Below are positions 53,676-64,000 of a stretch of 64,000 nucleotides of DNA, piece by piece. Both the position numbers and the translations under genes were made by a program. Source of the stretch: Nigrospora sphaerica (lineage: Eukaryota; Ascomycota; Sordariomycetes; Amphisphaeriales; Apiosporaceae); contig JAGVVL010000021.1 in the NCBI GenBank assembly GCA_018287875.1, forward strand, positions 682,001-746,000, given 5' to 3'. The notes under the pieces were generated by a model. That model worked only from the letters and a program-made list of their open reading frames with translations, searched no databases and had not been told where the DNA came from. The first letter of the stretch is position 1; every line of letters begins with the position of its first letter.

Positions 53676-53967
53676 CTGTCAAGGAGCAGGCAGACAGGCG
53701 GATAATAGAGTCGATTCAGGTTCTATGCTACAGGTCCAGGTTCCTATTCTGTCGGTACAGGTCAGGCTTGATGGACAGGACGTAGCTTGAAGAGCTACAA
53801 CTGAAGTCTCCTCGGTCGCAGACTTCTTATTTAAATCCCCAACGGAGGTCCGTACCGAGCGGTCTTGACAGAACTCCATCACGGGACGACTAATCCGTAG
53901 CCAGTTTAGGATGCCTCAGAGGCTGCCCTATGCTGGTACGGCCTGTCACGGTCCACCCCGTGACAGT
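53676..53967. repeat. Possible LTR-like segment ending in a hairpin
   Basis: TGTCAAGGAGCAGG..CCGTGACA with a strong hairpin at its right end (TGTCACGG TCCACC CCGTGACA, 53944-53965). A TTATTTAAATC TATA-like box lies at about 53828. Flanking pentamers do not match cleanly, so the assignment is tentative. Confidence 0.35.
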
Positions 53968-54426
53968 TCCTCTTTAAATGAGTTCCTATTCTTCCGTGTT
54001 TCTTTATCCTTAAGAAACGACCTCCGAAGATCAAAAGAGCCCTTATAAAGGGTTGCTTCCTCTTGACGATCGAACCACCACTTTTAACATGAACCTATCC
54101 CCGCATTGCACATGACTGCTTGTCCCTGTAAATAGTCAACTGCACTACCATTCTTAAGTAATATTCCAAGCTAGATTTCCGAGGCAAATGGCAGAGTTTT
54201 CAGTGGGTACGTGAATGCTGCGGACTGTATCCAAACTGGCTTTGTACCTCTTTTCCCGTAGTACCAATGGGTCCATAAAGTGGACGGCAATGCCATCTCA
54301 ACACCACAGTATCCAAATCGAGAGCTTCGCATTGATGAGCAAGGAATGTAGACCCACTATATGGTCTTAAAATATGCACTGGATTCGCAGGCCAGCTCTG
54401 ATGGTGCCATTAGACGCCATCCATAG
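53968..54426. other. No gene recognised
   Basis: Short ORFs only. Confidence 0.4.
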
Positions 54427-54612
54427 TGTCGCGCCGTGAGGACATTCCCAAGGTCGGCAAGGTAGAGTGGCCACGTGATAAAGCTCCACAGGAGTCTTGG
54501 CAAGCTTCAGTATATAGTCTGCCATGCCTGGCATATTTCCTTGCGTTAGTTTCCTTTAGAAGAACAACCTTGAAATCCGTTTCTATCTTGCCAGTGCCGC
54601 TGCGGTGCGACA
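54427..54612 (+). mobile_element. Solo LTR, 186 bp (family L1, diverged)
   Basis: TGTCGCGCCGTGAGG..GCGGTGCGACA with a perfect CATAG duplication (54422-54426 and 54613-54617). Shares TATATAGTCTGCCAT, CTGGCA and ACCTTGAA blocks with the two 198-bp LTRs. It lies 57 bp beyond the chitinase stop codon. Confidence 0.85.
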
Positions 54613-54669
54613 CATAGGCTTTTAGAACAGCAGTTGCATGCGTTTGGCGAGGGCGACAGCCTCCAACCA

Positions 54670-56181
54670 TTATTTCATCCCCTCCGCTATATTTGCGTAG
54701 ATGCTGTCGGGATAGTGCAAATTATTCTGATAATGCCTCATCGTTCCCAGAGCAGCGTAACTCGCTGCAATCAGGCTCTGGGAATCATTTCGGTCGCCAC
54801 TTGCCTCCCAAAACATACTTCCGCCTAACTGTCTTTGTTTGAGATATTTTACTTTCTCTGTGACCATGTCTGCCGTATCGAAAGAGATTAACTGCCTGGT
54901 TTTGGAATCATAGGTGAATGTAGCTCTAGAGACAAGGTCGGTTTGCGGCTGCTCGTTGTTGAGTGGAAGGGCTTTGTTATCCCAGACCCCACTCTCCCAA
55001 GAGCCCATGCCGACGCCAGCGTAAGGCTGCCCAAGGCCGAGAGTATTACTGAACGCGCGACCGTAGAGGGGCATACCAAGGACTATCTTGGATGAAGAGA
55101 CTCCGGCCGCTAGGTAGTCCGAGACGGCCTTGTCGGTTGAGAATGGAGTTGACTCCGGGTTCTGCGGGTTTGGATACAGGTTTGCTTGGTGTCCGCTAAA
55201 GGAAGAGAAGGACCCTGCATAGTCGTAAGCCATGAGGTTGAAGGTATCCACTATCTGGGCCAGTTTCGTCAGCGGAAGCTTATTGTAATGGTCCGGACCG
55301 GCGGGCATGGCCACGCTCAAATGAAAATGGTAGTTGGGTGTAGCTTTGGCGGCATAGCTGTCGAGAGCAGCTCGCACAGCTTGCAGAAGCAAGACAAAGT
55401 TGTCTGCCTCGGTTGCGTCGGAGGGGTATTCCCAATCAATATCGATTCCATCGAAGCCCCAATCTTTCATCAAGGACACTGACGAATGAGCGAACTGGGC
55501 CCTCTTTGCATCTGAGGAAGCGGCAGACGCAAAACGCCCATTTTGGCTGTATGTCCACCCTCCGACAGAAAGCATAACTTTCATATTGCGGTTCGCTTTC
55601 TTGAGAAGATACAATTGCTTGACACAGCCATGGACGTAGTTGCTAGGATCATCCCACGCTCCAATGAAGTCAGCAGCGTACAACTGTCGTGCCAGGGGAA
55701 ATCTAGCTGCGGGGTGCTAATTATTAGGGAAACGATAGCCGCACCGGTGGTGTTTGTAAAACTTCATATAGACCCTGAGAATGCTATTACTCACAATCTC
55801 CAGGCCAGTGAATCTGGACATCAGCCCAAGGATCTGACGAAATTCTGATGATAGTCAGAAAATTTGAGGTTTCATAGTGATGGACTTGACGCACACGGTC
55901 CCGTCATCTTGGAAGTCGGCAAATGCGTAAAGGACACTCGTTATTTTGCTCGCCGGTAATTGCTGGGGGAAGTAATTTCTCCCATATATGCCCCTGTAAA
56001 TCGTTAGATATACATCGCTCGGTGCAGTCACTGGGTCTTGATATAGGTACCAGTTTGTGAAGTATACATGGTTTTCGAATCCGTTCGATGTTTGGTTAAA
56101 AGAAGTGGGACGGAAAGGTTTATCGGCCGAAGATCGAAAGGCAAGGTGAAATGCAAACCACACTATCGTCTTATAGTACAT
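54670..56181 (-). CDS. GH18 chitinase
   Basis: Three minus-strand exons: 55895..56181, 55795..55844 and 54670..55706; introns of 50 and 88 nt (GTGCGT..CAG and GTGAGT..GCAG) keep phase, 457 aa. ATG 56181 begins a hydrophobic N-terminal segment (YYKTIVWFAFHLAF) that may be a signal or anchor. Then VYFTNWYLY, ITSVLYAFADFQDDGTV, KVMLSVGGWTYS and the catalytic DGIDIDWEYP (acid Glu about 205), followed by NLMAYDYAGS and GSMFWEASGD, all diagnostic of fungal GH18. It hydrolyses chitin and probably acts outside the cell or at the wall. No carbohydrate-binding module. The frame is intact. Confidence 0.94.
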
Positions 56182-56470
56182 GACGAAACAACAAGTGCCT
56201 ATTAGCACAGCGCAAAGTAAAAGCCCAGGTATAGAAATATGGAGGGCTGGGCTGACTATTTGTAGCCTAACAAGTCCGTAACCGTTGACCGTAACCTTGG
56301 CAATTTACTGATACCAGACGGGACTACCGACGATGTGATATTCGTACATTATCTATAGGTAAAGAGCGATATAGAGCCAGACAATCTAGGCGCCAGAATG
56401 GTCTCTGGTGACAGTCTGGTAACGAACAAATTCTGGGAAGAATAACAAGGCGCTTTTAATTATGCAATAC

Positions 56471-56800
56471 AGTAGGCAACGAAATCGGACCCTTATGTGC
56501 ACAGCAAGAGGAAAACTTTCCGCTTGGTTCATGCCTATTTTTCGATCGTATACTATGTTCCCTGGACACTGGTCGACTGTGTCATCGTCATTTGTGCATC
56601 CGTCGTTGGCTGCCTTCGGCAGTCGACCCCGTCTGGACAGCTACAATCCATGTTTAGCCTCCGTCCGTCTTCGGACTATCTCCATTACGGATCCTAATTA
56701 GCTTTCTACAGTCTGCCACATTCCGGTGGAGGTGACTCACGGAGGATGTTCTTGCGCCTACCGCTCTGTCTGTCGCCAGGGGCCTGTCAGGTTGCCGATT
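56471..56800. repeat. Rearranged copy of the long-TIR MITE
   Basis: TA then GGCAACGAAATCGGACCC, core CATGCCTATTTTTCGATCGT, followed by internal sequence matching 47190-47260 in reverse (GGACAGCTACAATCCATGTT). The right arm is absent. Confidence 0.65.
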
Positions 56801-56986
56801 GTAATCAACGTCAAGTCGGGGGCCTGGTTCTGGAAGGTACTCAAATAGAAGCCATGTGGCCGTTTTCGGACGGTGCTCTCAGGCTAAAACTACATAAAGC
56901 CTTTAAGCTATATACTGTCCATAAATAATATTGTTTCAAGGAAGCATACCGCTTCATAAATCCCAAGAGTACACCCCTAAACCACC

Positions 56987-57719
56987 ATGATTCTAAAATT
57001 CTCTTATACACTGTTGATCACAACATGCATAGCCTCTCTTGTTCCTGCACCGCTAGAAGCGAGAAATAACACGGCGCAGTATGCGGTGCATGCTCCCATG
57101 CTACCAAGAAATTTTGAACAGTCGTGCAGTGCCTGGTCTACAGTGCTAGGCAACCGCCAATATATTACAGGCAACTGCAGTGATGGCCTTGGTCATTCGA
57201 AATGGTCCGTTCTCAATCTACAGTTCTGTATAGTCAATTTGAACGGGAAGTTGGCTTCTAGTGATAAGTATGGTGGTAGATGCTCCTGCTTATCGAATCT
57301 CTGCTTACCCTGCCGCAGCGGAAACTTTGTAAAATCATGTGCAACGTGCTTCACACGAGCCTCATGCACCGAAAAACGTCTCTATGGATGCAATTGTCAC
57401 ACGGATCTACAGGGCAATAGTACCGTAAAGACTCTCATAGATCTAGGTAAGTATCCAAGTTTCTGCTGCTAAAACTATCCTGACCCAGTTTTCAGACACA
57501 GTTGTTGGTGTTCAAAACGGTGTCCTCTGTTGTGGCGCTACGACAAGTAGATGTGGTATTCCCCTACAAACGGCACCCACATGGGTTGGCGAAGACTTGC
57601 GACTGGATAACGTGAGCTGCACATCGCCTTCGCCTGAATTAAACTCCCGTACCTTGCTTGCCAGTCGCGGACGAGAGCTCGACGTGGATGGGCCACATCA
57701 TAGAAAACCGAGGTTCTAG
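56987..57719 (+). CDS. Secreted cysteine-rich protein with cyanovirin-N-like (CVNH) region
   Basis: Exons 56987..57446 and 57496..57719 with a 49-nt GTAAGT..TTCAG intron, phases agree, 227 aa. Signal peptide ILKFSYTLLITTCIASLVPA. Residues about 43-95 resemble a CVNH domain (NFEQSCSAWSTV, YITGNCSDGLGHSKWSVLNL, QFCIVNLNGKLAS), a glycan-binding fold common in fungi. A Cys-dense segment follows (RCSCLSNLCLPC, SCATCF, GCNCH). Secretion and a lectin-like or effector role are inferred. The CVNH match is by motif pattern only; a different Cys-rich fold is possible. The frame is intact. Confidence 0.65.
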
Positions 57720-57801
57720 AAAGGTACACTCCCATCATATAACAAAGATGCGCTTAGATGCCCAGCGGATGAGAAGATGGAAGCGGAAGTATTAATGAAG
57801 A

Positions 57802-58011
57802 TGTCGCGCTGAAGAGACCCCTGGAGTAGAGATTCAGGGTCTGCAGGTCACCTGACCTGACCAACCAGCGACCAGAGGGCTTACAAGGGGTACTCTCCAC
57901 TCCTCTTCCTGTATTTAACTAGGTCTTCAGTCCGGGTCTCACTTAGAAGGCTCGGGGCGACTTCTACATTCATTATCTGACCTATACCTCCGATCTCCTG
58001 CAAGCGTGACA
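57802..58011 (+). mobile_element. Solo LTR, 210 bp (family L2)
   Basis: TGTCGCGCTGAAGAG..CTGCAAGCGTGACA with a perfect GAAGA duplication (57797-57801 and 58012-58016). An internal CAGGTCACCTGACCTG palindrome and a TATTTAACTAGG promoter-like box. Related to the fragment at 26757. Confidence 0.88.
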
Positions 58012-58019
58012 GAAGAGGA

Positions 58020-59871
58020 TAGTCATAATACGCAGCATTTTTATGTCACGGAATGTAAGGTACATTACTATTTCATTATATACCTGTCTATCCATTTCGT
58101 CTGACTATGTTCATGCTATATAAATGTTTGTTGGCACAGTAATTGGGTTATACGAACAGGAATATGATGAAGTATGAAGGAATTTATTTATTTATTTATT
58201 TCATTGTTTAACGACAGGTAGGGCTACTGGAAGCGTAGCTAACTACCTATCTCCTATTGGATATGTCACGTGGCAGGCACTTCCTTGCGGCGCCAATCCG
58301 TGCCTCTTGGGCTGCCGCATGTCTTTGGCCGCCTGGATTCTACTGCGAGTCCCTCTTCCCTTGTATCTCGTCTCGTGTCGGAATCAGCTTCAGGGTGCGT
58401 CGCCTGTACTCAGCCTTTCCCGCGGCGTCTGTCCCGGTGCAGTGGGCGCCGTGTAGCGGTCGCCGTCGGATGCTTGTTTTTGTTTCATTTCCCTCCCCCC
58501 GCCCTGTTTTTATTATCCTCCTCGTTCCACACTCCCAATCTTCCCTCTGTACGTAGCACTAGTCTGGGAGGCCTTTCATGCGCGTCTGTTCCCCTGCGCC
58601 CTCCGTTACAAATGAAAATAGCGCGCGGAAACTATGGTGGTATCAACGCTAGAAATGTTGCTTTTTTGGCTTCTGTGTCTAGCTGGTTTGCACGGTGCTC
58701 ACGAAACCTATTTTCCTTCCCCAATGATCCATGTCGTAAGTGGTCGCATAGTAGCAGCAGCGAAGGGCCAAGCTTCACGTCCTAGGCTTCCCACCCCCTT
58801 TGGCTTTAATTGTTTCCTTAAGCCATCCCAATTTCGGGCTGCTATTCTCACTAGCGTCTCTCTCGACTCCGACCATGTGCGTCCATGACAGAGCCCACCA
58901 GCCGGGGCACACGAGATCGGCTATCTGTGATCCCGCCTGGATCACACTTTCGTCAGCATCTTGTTGGTGCCGAGAGGCAGATCGATGCTGTCCCGGTTTA
59001 TTGCCGCTGGCTGGCATCTGGACACCGTGCTAATGGGTTCTGGTGATATCTGAAGTCGCGCATGAATTGGTATTGATGAACAGTGGTGAATCATTAGGCT
59101 TACTTGGTTGGGAGGGCTGGATGTAAGGAGTAGCGCCCAGATACTTGATGATTCTTGACTGGTCGCACTTGAATTTTCCATGTATCGTGCAGCCTTGCAC
59201 TGTTCTGCGAAGCTGTGACGGGATACTGTATGCTTCAATAACAAAATATTCTTTGAAAGCAAAATTGGATGTGATCACAGAAGTAAGGAGAGTTCATTGA
59301 TATTGAATTCTCGCAAATCAAGAGCTAATCATTAATAGTGTGTAGTTGTTTATGTACTAACTATGTACATGGGTTGGGGTTCGACGGCTACTCTACACTG
59401 CAACTCGTACATACCGGATTCTGAACGACAGAAAGGGAGAGCAGGCCAAAACAGGATCATGTAAGGGCTTTGGGTGCCCAGAGATATGTCAGCAGTGTAA
59501 GCACAGTAGCGATAGTTGCCCTTTCAGCTCCGCCGCCCGGGCGTCAATAAGTTGTGTGTGTGTGTGTGCCGGATACAGTGCTGTGTTGGGTCCAAATCAT
59601 CTAGATTGGAGGGAAGTAGAATGTTCATTTCTGAATTCCGCTGAACCAGAAGGTCCTCTTGGTAGTACAGACAAATTCGAAAATGGCTTCCTCGAAAGGA
59701 AGAAATATTATACAACCACTAAATACCACCGTATTCAGATGATTGCTTATGTTTCATTCACGAACTGATCGCTTACTATCGCGCGTGTTGTCGCAGCCAG
59801 CACCCAATAACCAATCTCAGCACCGGAATTGTCATTATACTACCTCCTAAACCACCTTCATCCCCATCACG
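58020..59871. other. No gene recognised
   Basis: Long but compositional ORFs at 58257-58900 on the plus strand and short ones beyond. A (GT)n stretch lies at about 59552-59567. Nothing assignable. Confidence 0.4.
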
Positions 59872-60260
59872 ATGAAGATCGAAACCATCTCTATTCTCCT
59901 TGCTTCCTTGTCGCTGGCAGGCTGGCAGCCCCTACGTTGGTCTCAGCTATGACTATTGCTACTAGGGGCAGAAGAGGCCCTAACGTCGTGCGTCAAGGCC
60001 TGGAAGACGGCAACACAGATCTCGGCCGCAGCGGCTACAATAAGGAGAGGCGAGTGGACATCTCCCTCGCTGGCCGTGGCCGGAGCGGCTATAACGAGGT
60101 GGGAGCGAACGATGCCAACATGGATAAATACATTAGCTACGACCGCCAAGGAGACGCCGAGGCCGCTGCCAGAACGAAGCGAAGCAGTAGTTACAACAAG
60201 GAAAACGGGACACCAAGGCTATAGACACCACGACGGATAGCCTCGGTGGTTACAGTAAGC
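59872..60260 (+). pseudogene. Small secreted repeat protein broken by an 8-bp duplication
   Basis: ATG 59872 encodes a good signal peptide (MKIETISILLASLSLA) and then hits a stop near 59948. The same frame resumes at once in another phase (59935-60224) and encodes a Gly/Arg/Asn-rich body with repeated GY(N/S)K(E/Q)-type units: RSGYNKE, RSGYNEV, SSSYNKE, with a fourth, GGYSKQ, in a third phase near 60255. GCTGGCAG occurs twice in tandem at 59913-59928; the second copy explains the shift. Dibasic sites (ERR, TKR) separate some units, as in Kex2-processed precursors. Function unknown. Confidence 0.5.
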
Positions 60261-62116
60261 AGTGAACCCCCGAAAGGGGGCCTAAAATGTGTCTTCCTTC
60301 CATGGCGTGAGAGAACGCTCGGTTTCAGAAGCTTACCATTTCCCCAGATATGCACCGACTAAGTTGAGGGATCCTCAGCTGCGCCTCTTCACCTAACATC
60401 GCTCAAACTCAATCAGAGCAATAGAACCTCACATACAGCCCAAATAAATGATAGGTCTATTACAAGAGCCAGATTCACTCTAGCTTTCGCTGTCGCCCTT
60501 TTTTAAAAAAAAAAAAAAAAAAAAAGTCGACGTTGGCGACTCATCATTTCTCAGTAATGAACGAACATGTGATGGGGCGAAGGAATGCGCATTGTGATAA
60601 GGTCAGAGCAGAACGGCTCACTAAAATGCGGTAGACAAGAATTGCCGTCTTTACACACGAACTGGGATGATCTTTCTAAAACACCGTATCCCGCTCCCTA
60701 GCTTACAATGGCCCTAGAAGGGCTATGCATTTACCACGCTAGAAGAAATACCCACGGAGATCACTAAATACCACCAGAGGCACAATAAGAAACGAGGCGG
60801 CCTTCAAACTAATCAAGCCAGACTGGTCGGGCTCGTACGGGGCGAAGCAAGAATGGCCAGGGATGGTGCGGTGGGACCAAAAACGGAGTTATGACGATAG
60901 AGACGTCTATGAGACATATGCCTTATATTAAATGCGCTGTGCGCTATATTTGGCATGTCGGATCCAATGTATACATATTATTGGGTGACCCAGTTGAAGG
61001 GGAAAGAGTCGGAAACAGTTCTGGGGACGAGTTAGGACCCTCGTCCTATGGAACGGAGGTAACTGTCTGGTTGGAAAAGAGGTTCCGTAAGTCACTACTG
61101 GACAACCCCTAAGCAAGGTACGCTGCTCATGTGAGAACGGGTGCGTCGCACCTAGAGAGGAGTCACAGGGCTAATATAATGGTGACAACGAGCTAGGAAT
61201 GACTCGGTCGGAAACACCAGAAATTCGGGCCAGAAAATGTCCACCTTCATTCAGCTTTGACGGTTAAGGGTTGAACATTGCCGTAGAGGCGATGCTATAA
61301 GCGACTAGGCAGGTAGTGGACGGTCGAGATACCTACCGATGACTTAAGCGCCCTACGCAGTGAAACTACGTGTAATGGGTTGAACCCCTTCCAGCAAGGA
61401 CTCAGGGAATACCCTTCGTACGACCCACAGGATCCACAGGATCCACAGAACTCTCTGGTATCCTCACGAACCTACGACTGGAGACAGGAGACATGTATAT
61501 AGAGCAGCACTCCAGACGCTGGATAACGAGAGGAATCTCCTCCCCAGAGATTCCTTCTTGTACAGACAGACAATAGACGTCAGAGTGTGACACTCGGTCT
61601 TGACCCCTTACACTACGAAAGACAAAAGCTGCGACGATCAAAGAGGGTCGCGGAAAAAAGCATGATATAGTGCCAACAGCAGAAGCTGCGAGAGTGGATG
61701 TTGCCACGGACAGAAGCTGCGATAGGGTGTAGCAATAGTAGGTTCTTATTCCTGGCGACCTATTAGACCATGTGCGACGGGCCGAATGTTACCCCAAGTA
61801 AAAGCTGCCACGGCCGGAAACTGCACCGGAAAACTTCAAGTACGCTAGACCCGGTCGATGTTCATGAGACTCTTCGCCTTCTAGAGGGGTTCGTCGACCG
61901 TGTACCGCCCCGAGGGTTCGGTTCGCTGGCTCACCTATGATCTCTACTTGCTAACAGTAGACGGTCTCTAATGTGAAAGCAGACAACATAAATTGTCTCC
62001 TCCGCTCTCCTTTCCGTGGACCTCTATCGCTACTAGGTCTAACGGGTTCTACTAGCTTTAACACTCGATTTCGGTTTTCACCATAGCCGCCTTTATTCTT
62101 CATCACCGTCTTCGAA
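60261..62116. other. Gene-poor stretch
   Basis: A T6A21 homopolymer junction lies at about 60499-60525. AGAAGCTGCGA-type short repeats occur between 61625 and 61730. The block 61390-61640 (tandem GGATCCACA, TATATAGAG box on the minus side) could be LTR-like, but its ends are not resolved. No gene. Confidence 0.4.
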
Positions 62117-62524
62117 ATGCAGTTCTTCCACATCACTTCCATCATTTTCCTCGCTAACACTTTGGTCAGCGCTGTGCCTACCCCACCGAAGGCTTTGGCC
62201 AACACGGACGGCACCGTCAAAGCGCTGGGCAGCGCAACCGTCCGCGTCTTCCGCAGTGATACCTGCACGAACCAGGTCGATGCCGTGACGCTTCTTCAAG
62301 CCGGATATCGATGCCTTGGATACAGCAATGTTCGTTCTGTTTTCGCAGACAACAGGTCAGTCGCAAATTGGCGTAATCCGAGACGTTTTGCAGGCAGAGT
62401 TCTGACAAGGTGCAGTGGGTGCAAGGTCCGGGCCTGGAGTGGGAACGACTGCCGAGGCAACAGCTACACTGTACGCGACGGATGTAACAGCGTTCTGTTC
62501 GCTTCGGTGTCGATCGACTGCTAG
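62117..62524 (+). CDS. Small secreted cysteine-rich protein
   Basis: 135 aa, single exon, ATG 62117. Signal peptide QFFHITSIIFLANTLVSAVP; the mature part contains eight Cys (DTC, YRC, TRCSGC, DCRG, DGC, terminal DC), fitting four disulfides, in a beta-rich pattern ending NSVLFASVSIDC. Size, secretion signal and Cys content fit fungal small secreted (effector-like or antimicrobial-like) proteins. No named family assigned. The frame is intact. Confidence 0.75.
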   Translation: MQFFHITSIIFLANTLVSAVPTPPKALANTDGTVKALGSATVRVFRSDTCTNQVDAVTLLQAGYRCLGYSNVRSVFADNRSVANWRNPRRFAGRVLTRCSGCKVRAWSGNDCRGNSYTVRDGCNSVLFASVSIDC

Positions 62525-63216
62525 GTACAGAATGGTTCAGGTCGCAAAGAATGTTCACTTCTACACGGGGCTTAGGGGGGATAAATGGTTCTGACGTTGG
62601 CGAGCATGCCGAAGCAGGCCCTATATTTCCTGCAGCCTGACCGGTGTCTACCTAGGCATTCAACATGTCAAGAAAGGCCTCGGCTTCATTGTTAATTCAG
62701 TACTCCTGCCGCACGGTACATTGTAGTTCGCAATACAAAAACACGGACTGCTCTTTTCTAACCCCGGAGACTTCGAAACGCCATATCTATAACAGTATTA
62801 TTCACTCTGCCACCGATCACTTTTCGATTCGTTGTCTCGATCAGTGTGGACGTGACTACCACCAGTCAAATGTTTACCTCGAGTAACGCTAGGACGCGGC
62901 GCATCCGGTGGGCTACCGACACAACGGGTCGTGACCCTCCAGAACCTTGTAGCGGAATTGCCATTCCGTCGGTTGGAAATGGAAATGGCAAACACCGGCC
63001 GGTGTGACAAGGATCTTCCAACGTAGCATGGATCGCAGCAGGGATTGCAGCAGGAAGACCCATTTCCAAGCAATAACCCCGAAGACGATTCTCTCCCCCC
63101 CTTTCCCCTCATGGTTCTGTAATGCTTCTGTGCTCGTGGATCCTGCGCACGAGTGTTTTCACTGATGCTTTCCTTCCTTCTCTTGTAACAACTTACCCAC
63201 CTGTACCATTTCCACA
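62525..63216. other. Upstream region of the glycosyltransferase gene
   Basis: No coding signal. A direct repeat (GGATCGCAGCAGGGATTGCAG, about 63030-63050) and CT-rich tracts before the ATG, as in fungal promoters and 5' UTRs. Confidence 0.35.
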
Positions 63217-64000
63217 ATGTACGGCGTCGGTAAGAAGACGCCTTCTGTCTTCGCACTTCGCCCGTCGACCGCCTACTACATGTGCAATTGGGACACGATG
63301 CTATCCAGCGGGCGGCTTCGAAGGCTTTTGTTTCTTTCCCTCACAACTTGTCTTCTCTTTCTTTTGCTTATTACTACCCGCCGGTCATTCTGGACCAAAC
63401 CAGAGGCTCCCGACCGCTTTCCCCAGGCACCCAACGAAGACGGCCGAACCCGGCCAATGTACTTCCGATGGGACACGGTGAGCCACTTCCGGCCGGTATC
63501 CAGTCCCGTTCATGACGAGACTCCGACCCAGGACTTGTGTGCGTTGTTCCCGCAGCGGCTTGTGAACGAACTTGTCCAACCCGTTCTCCGAACCGGCTAT
63601 TTCGACGTCCCAGCACGAATGAAGGCCCAATTTGCCAGCATTTCGGCCTGTGTTGACGACCTCCTTATCTTCTCCGACGTCGACGACACGATTGCCGGCC
63701 ACCCTGTTCATGATGTGCTCGCCGACCTCCCCGATTCGTACCGCATGGACAACCCCGAGTTCGCCAATTATACCCGCATGCATGAGCTGTACGATAGAGG
63801 CACCTTACGGAAGGGAGAGGCAAGAGCACATCTTCTTGATGGTTGGGCCATGGACAAGTTCAAATTCTTGCCCATGGTGGAACGGGCGTGGGCTATGCGA
63901 CCCCACAAGCCATGGTATTTCTTCTACGAGTCCGACACGTACGTTGTGTGGGATAACCTGTTCCGCTTCTTGGAGAACCTGGATGCCAACACACCCTTTT
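63217..64000 (+). CDS. GT31-type glycosyltransferase (DUF604-like), 5' part
   Basis: Open from ATG 63217 to the window end (261 codons, no stop), so the gene continues beyond. Type II membrane topology: a basic Arg patch (RLRR) then the hydrophobic segment LLFLSLTTCLLFLLLI (residues 37-52). The lumenal part has LLIFSDVDDTIAGHPVHDVL and then WYFFYESDTYVVWDNLFRFL, the acidic metal/nucleotide-sugar site and following block typical of fungal Fringe-like GT31/DUF604 proteins in the Golgi. The substrate is unknown. High GC and steady codon use contrast with the repeat-rich sequence to the left. Confidence 0.82.
   Translation, partial: MYGVGKKTPSVFALRPSTAYYMCNWDTMLSSGRLRRLLFLSLTTCLLFLLLITTRRSFWTKPEAPDRFPQAPNEDGRTRPMYFRWDTVSHFRPVSSPVHDETPTQDLCALFPQRLVNELVQPVLRTGYFDVPARMKAQFASISACVDDLLIFSDVDDTIAGHPVHDVLADLPDSYRMDNPEFANYTRMHELYDRGTLRKGEARAHLLDGWAMDKFKFLPMVERAWAMRPHKPWYFFYESDTYVVWDNLFRFLENLDANTPF

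Noticed and set aside
60499..60525. T6A21 tract as a retroposition tail
   Set aside because: No adjacent element body or duplication found; probably a simple homopolymer.
1..64000. Starship captain (DUF3435 tyrosine recombinase)
   Set aside because: No ORF or joined exon with a plausible tyrosine-recombinase core was found in the window; it may lie outside.
1..64000. tRNA, rRNA, CRISPR, bacterial operon features
   Set aside because: None recognised; introns and gene families are eukaryotic and fungal.

Overview
The window looks like repeat-rich accessory or compartment-border sequence from a filamentous ascomycete (Pezizomycotina). The evidence is split genes with short introns (about 45-90 nt, GTRNGT donors, CTAAC/CTGAY branch sites), fungal families (AA9 lytic polysaccharide monooxygenase, GH18 chitinase, DUF3723, OTT_1508-like deaminase, patatin-like phospholipase), and fungal mobile elements (Tad-type LINE, Fot/pogo DNA transposons, solo LTRs, MITE-like repeats). 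The species cannot be fixed from sequence reading alone. Most gene models were built by hand by joining frames at GT..AG sites whose phases agree.

Left part (1-9.9 kb): a BTB/POZ gene (minus), a two-exon OTT_1508-like deaminase (plus), a GC-rich block with a decayed minus-strand gene, then two novel split genes that converge and overlap at their 3' ends. These two genes sit between two 10-bp tandem arrays of the same motif in inverted orientation.

Mobile-element belt (10.1-24 kb): one near-complete 5.2-kb Tad-like LINE with 13-bp target-site duplications and an intact ORF2, a hypothetical gene, a RNase H-bearing LINE remnant, an internally deleted pogo copy, and a 5'-truncated decayed Tad copy.

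Cargo-like cluster (27.4-46.7 kb): a 5'-truncated DUF3723 gene split by a 1.9-kb pogo element and abutting an 18-bp minisatellite of about 1 kb, a pseudokinase, a ferric reductase (FRE) with one nonsense codon, a MADS-like regulator, an intact pogo element, and an intact five-exon patatin-like phospholipase (PLP) with a RING-like finger. DUF3723, FRE and PLP are recurrent accessory gene families of the giant fungal transposons called Starships, so this stretch is best read as Starship cargo or a decaying Starship. No tyrosine-recombinase captain (DUF3435) was seen.

Right part (47.5-64 kb): secreted-protein genes (five-exon AA9 LPMO, GH18 chitinase, cyanovirin-N-like protein, two small secreted proteins, one broken by an 8-bp duplication), a chromodomain gene, an HVA22/REEP-like gene and at least four solo LTRs with perfect 5-bp duplications. 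At the right edge is the 5' part of a GT31-type glycosyltransferase, which looks like ordinary core-genome sequence.
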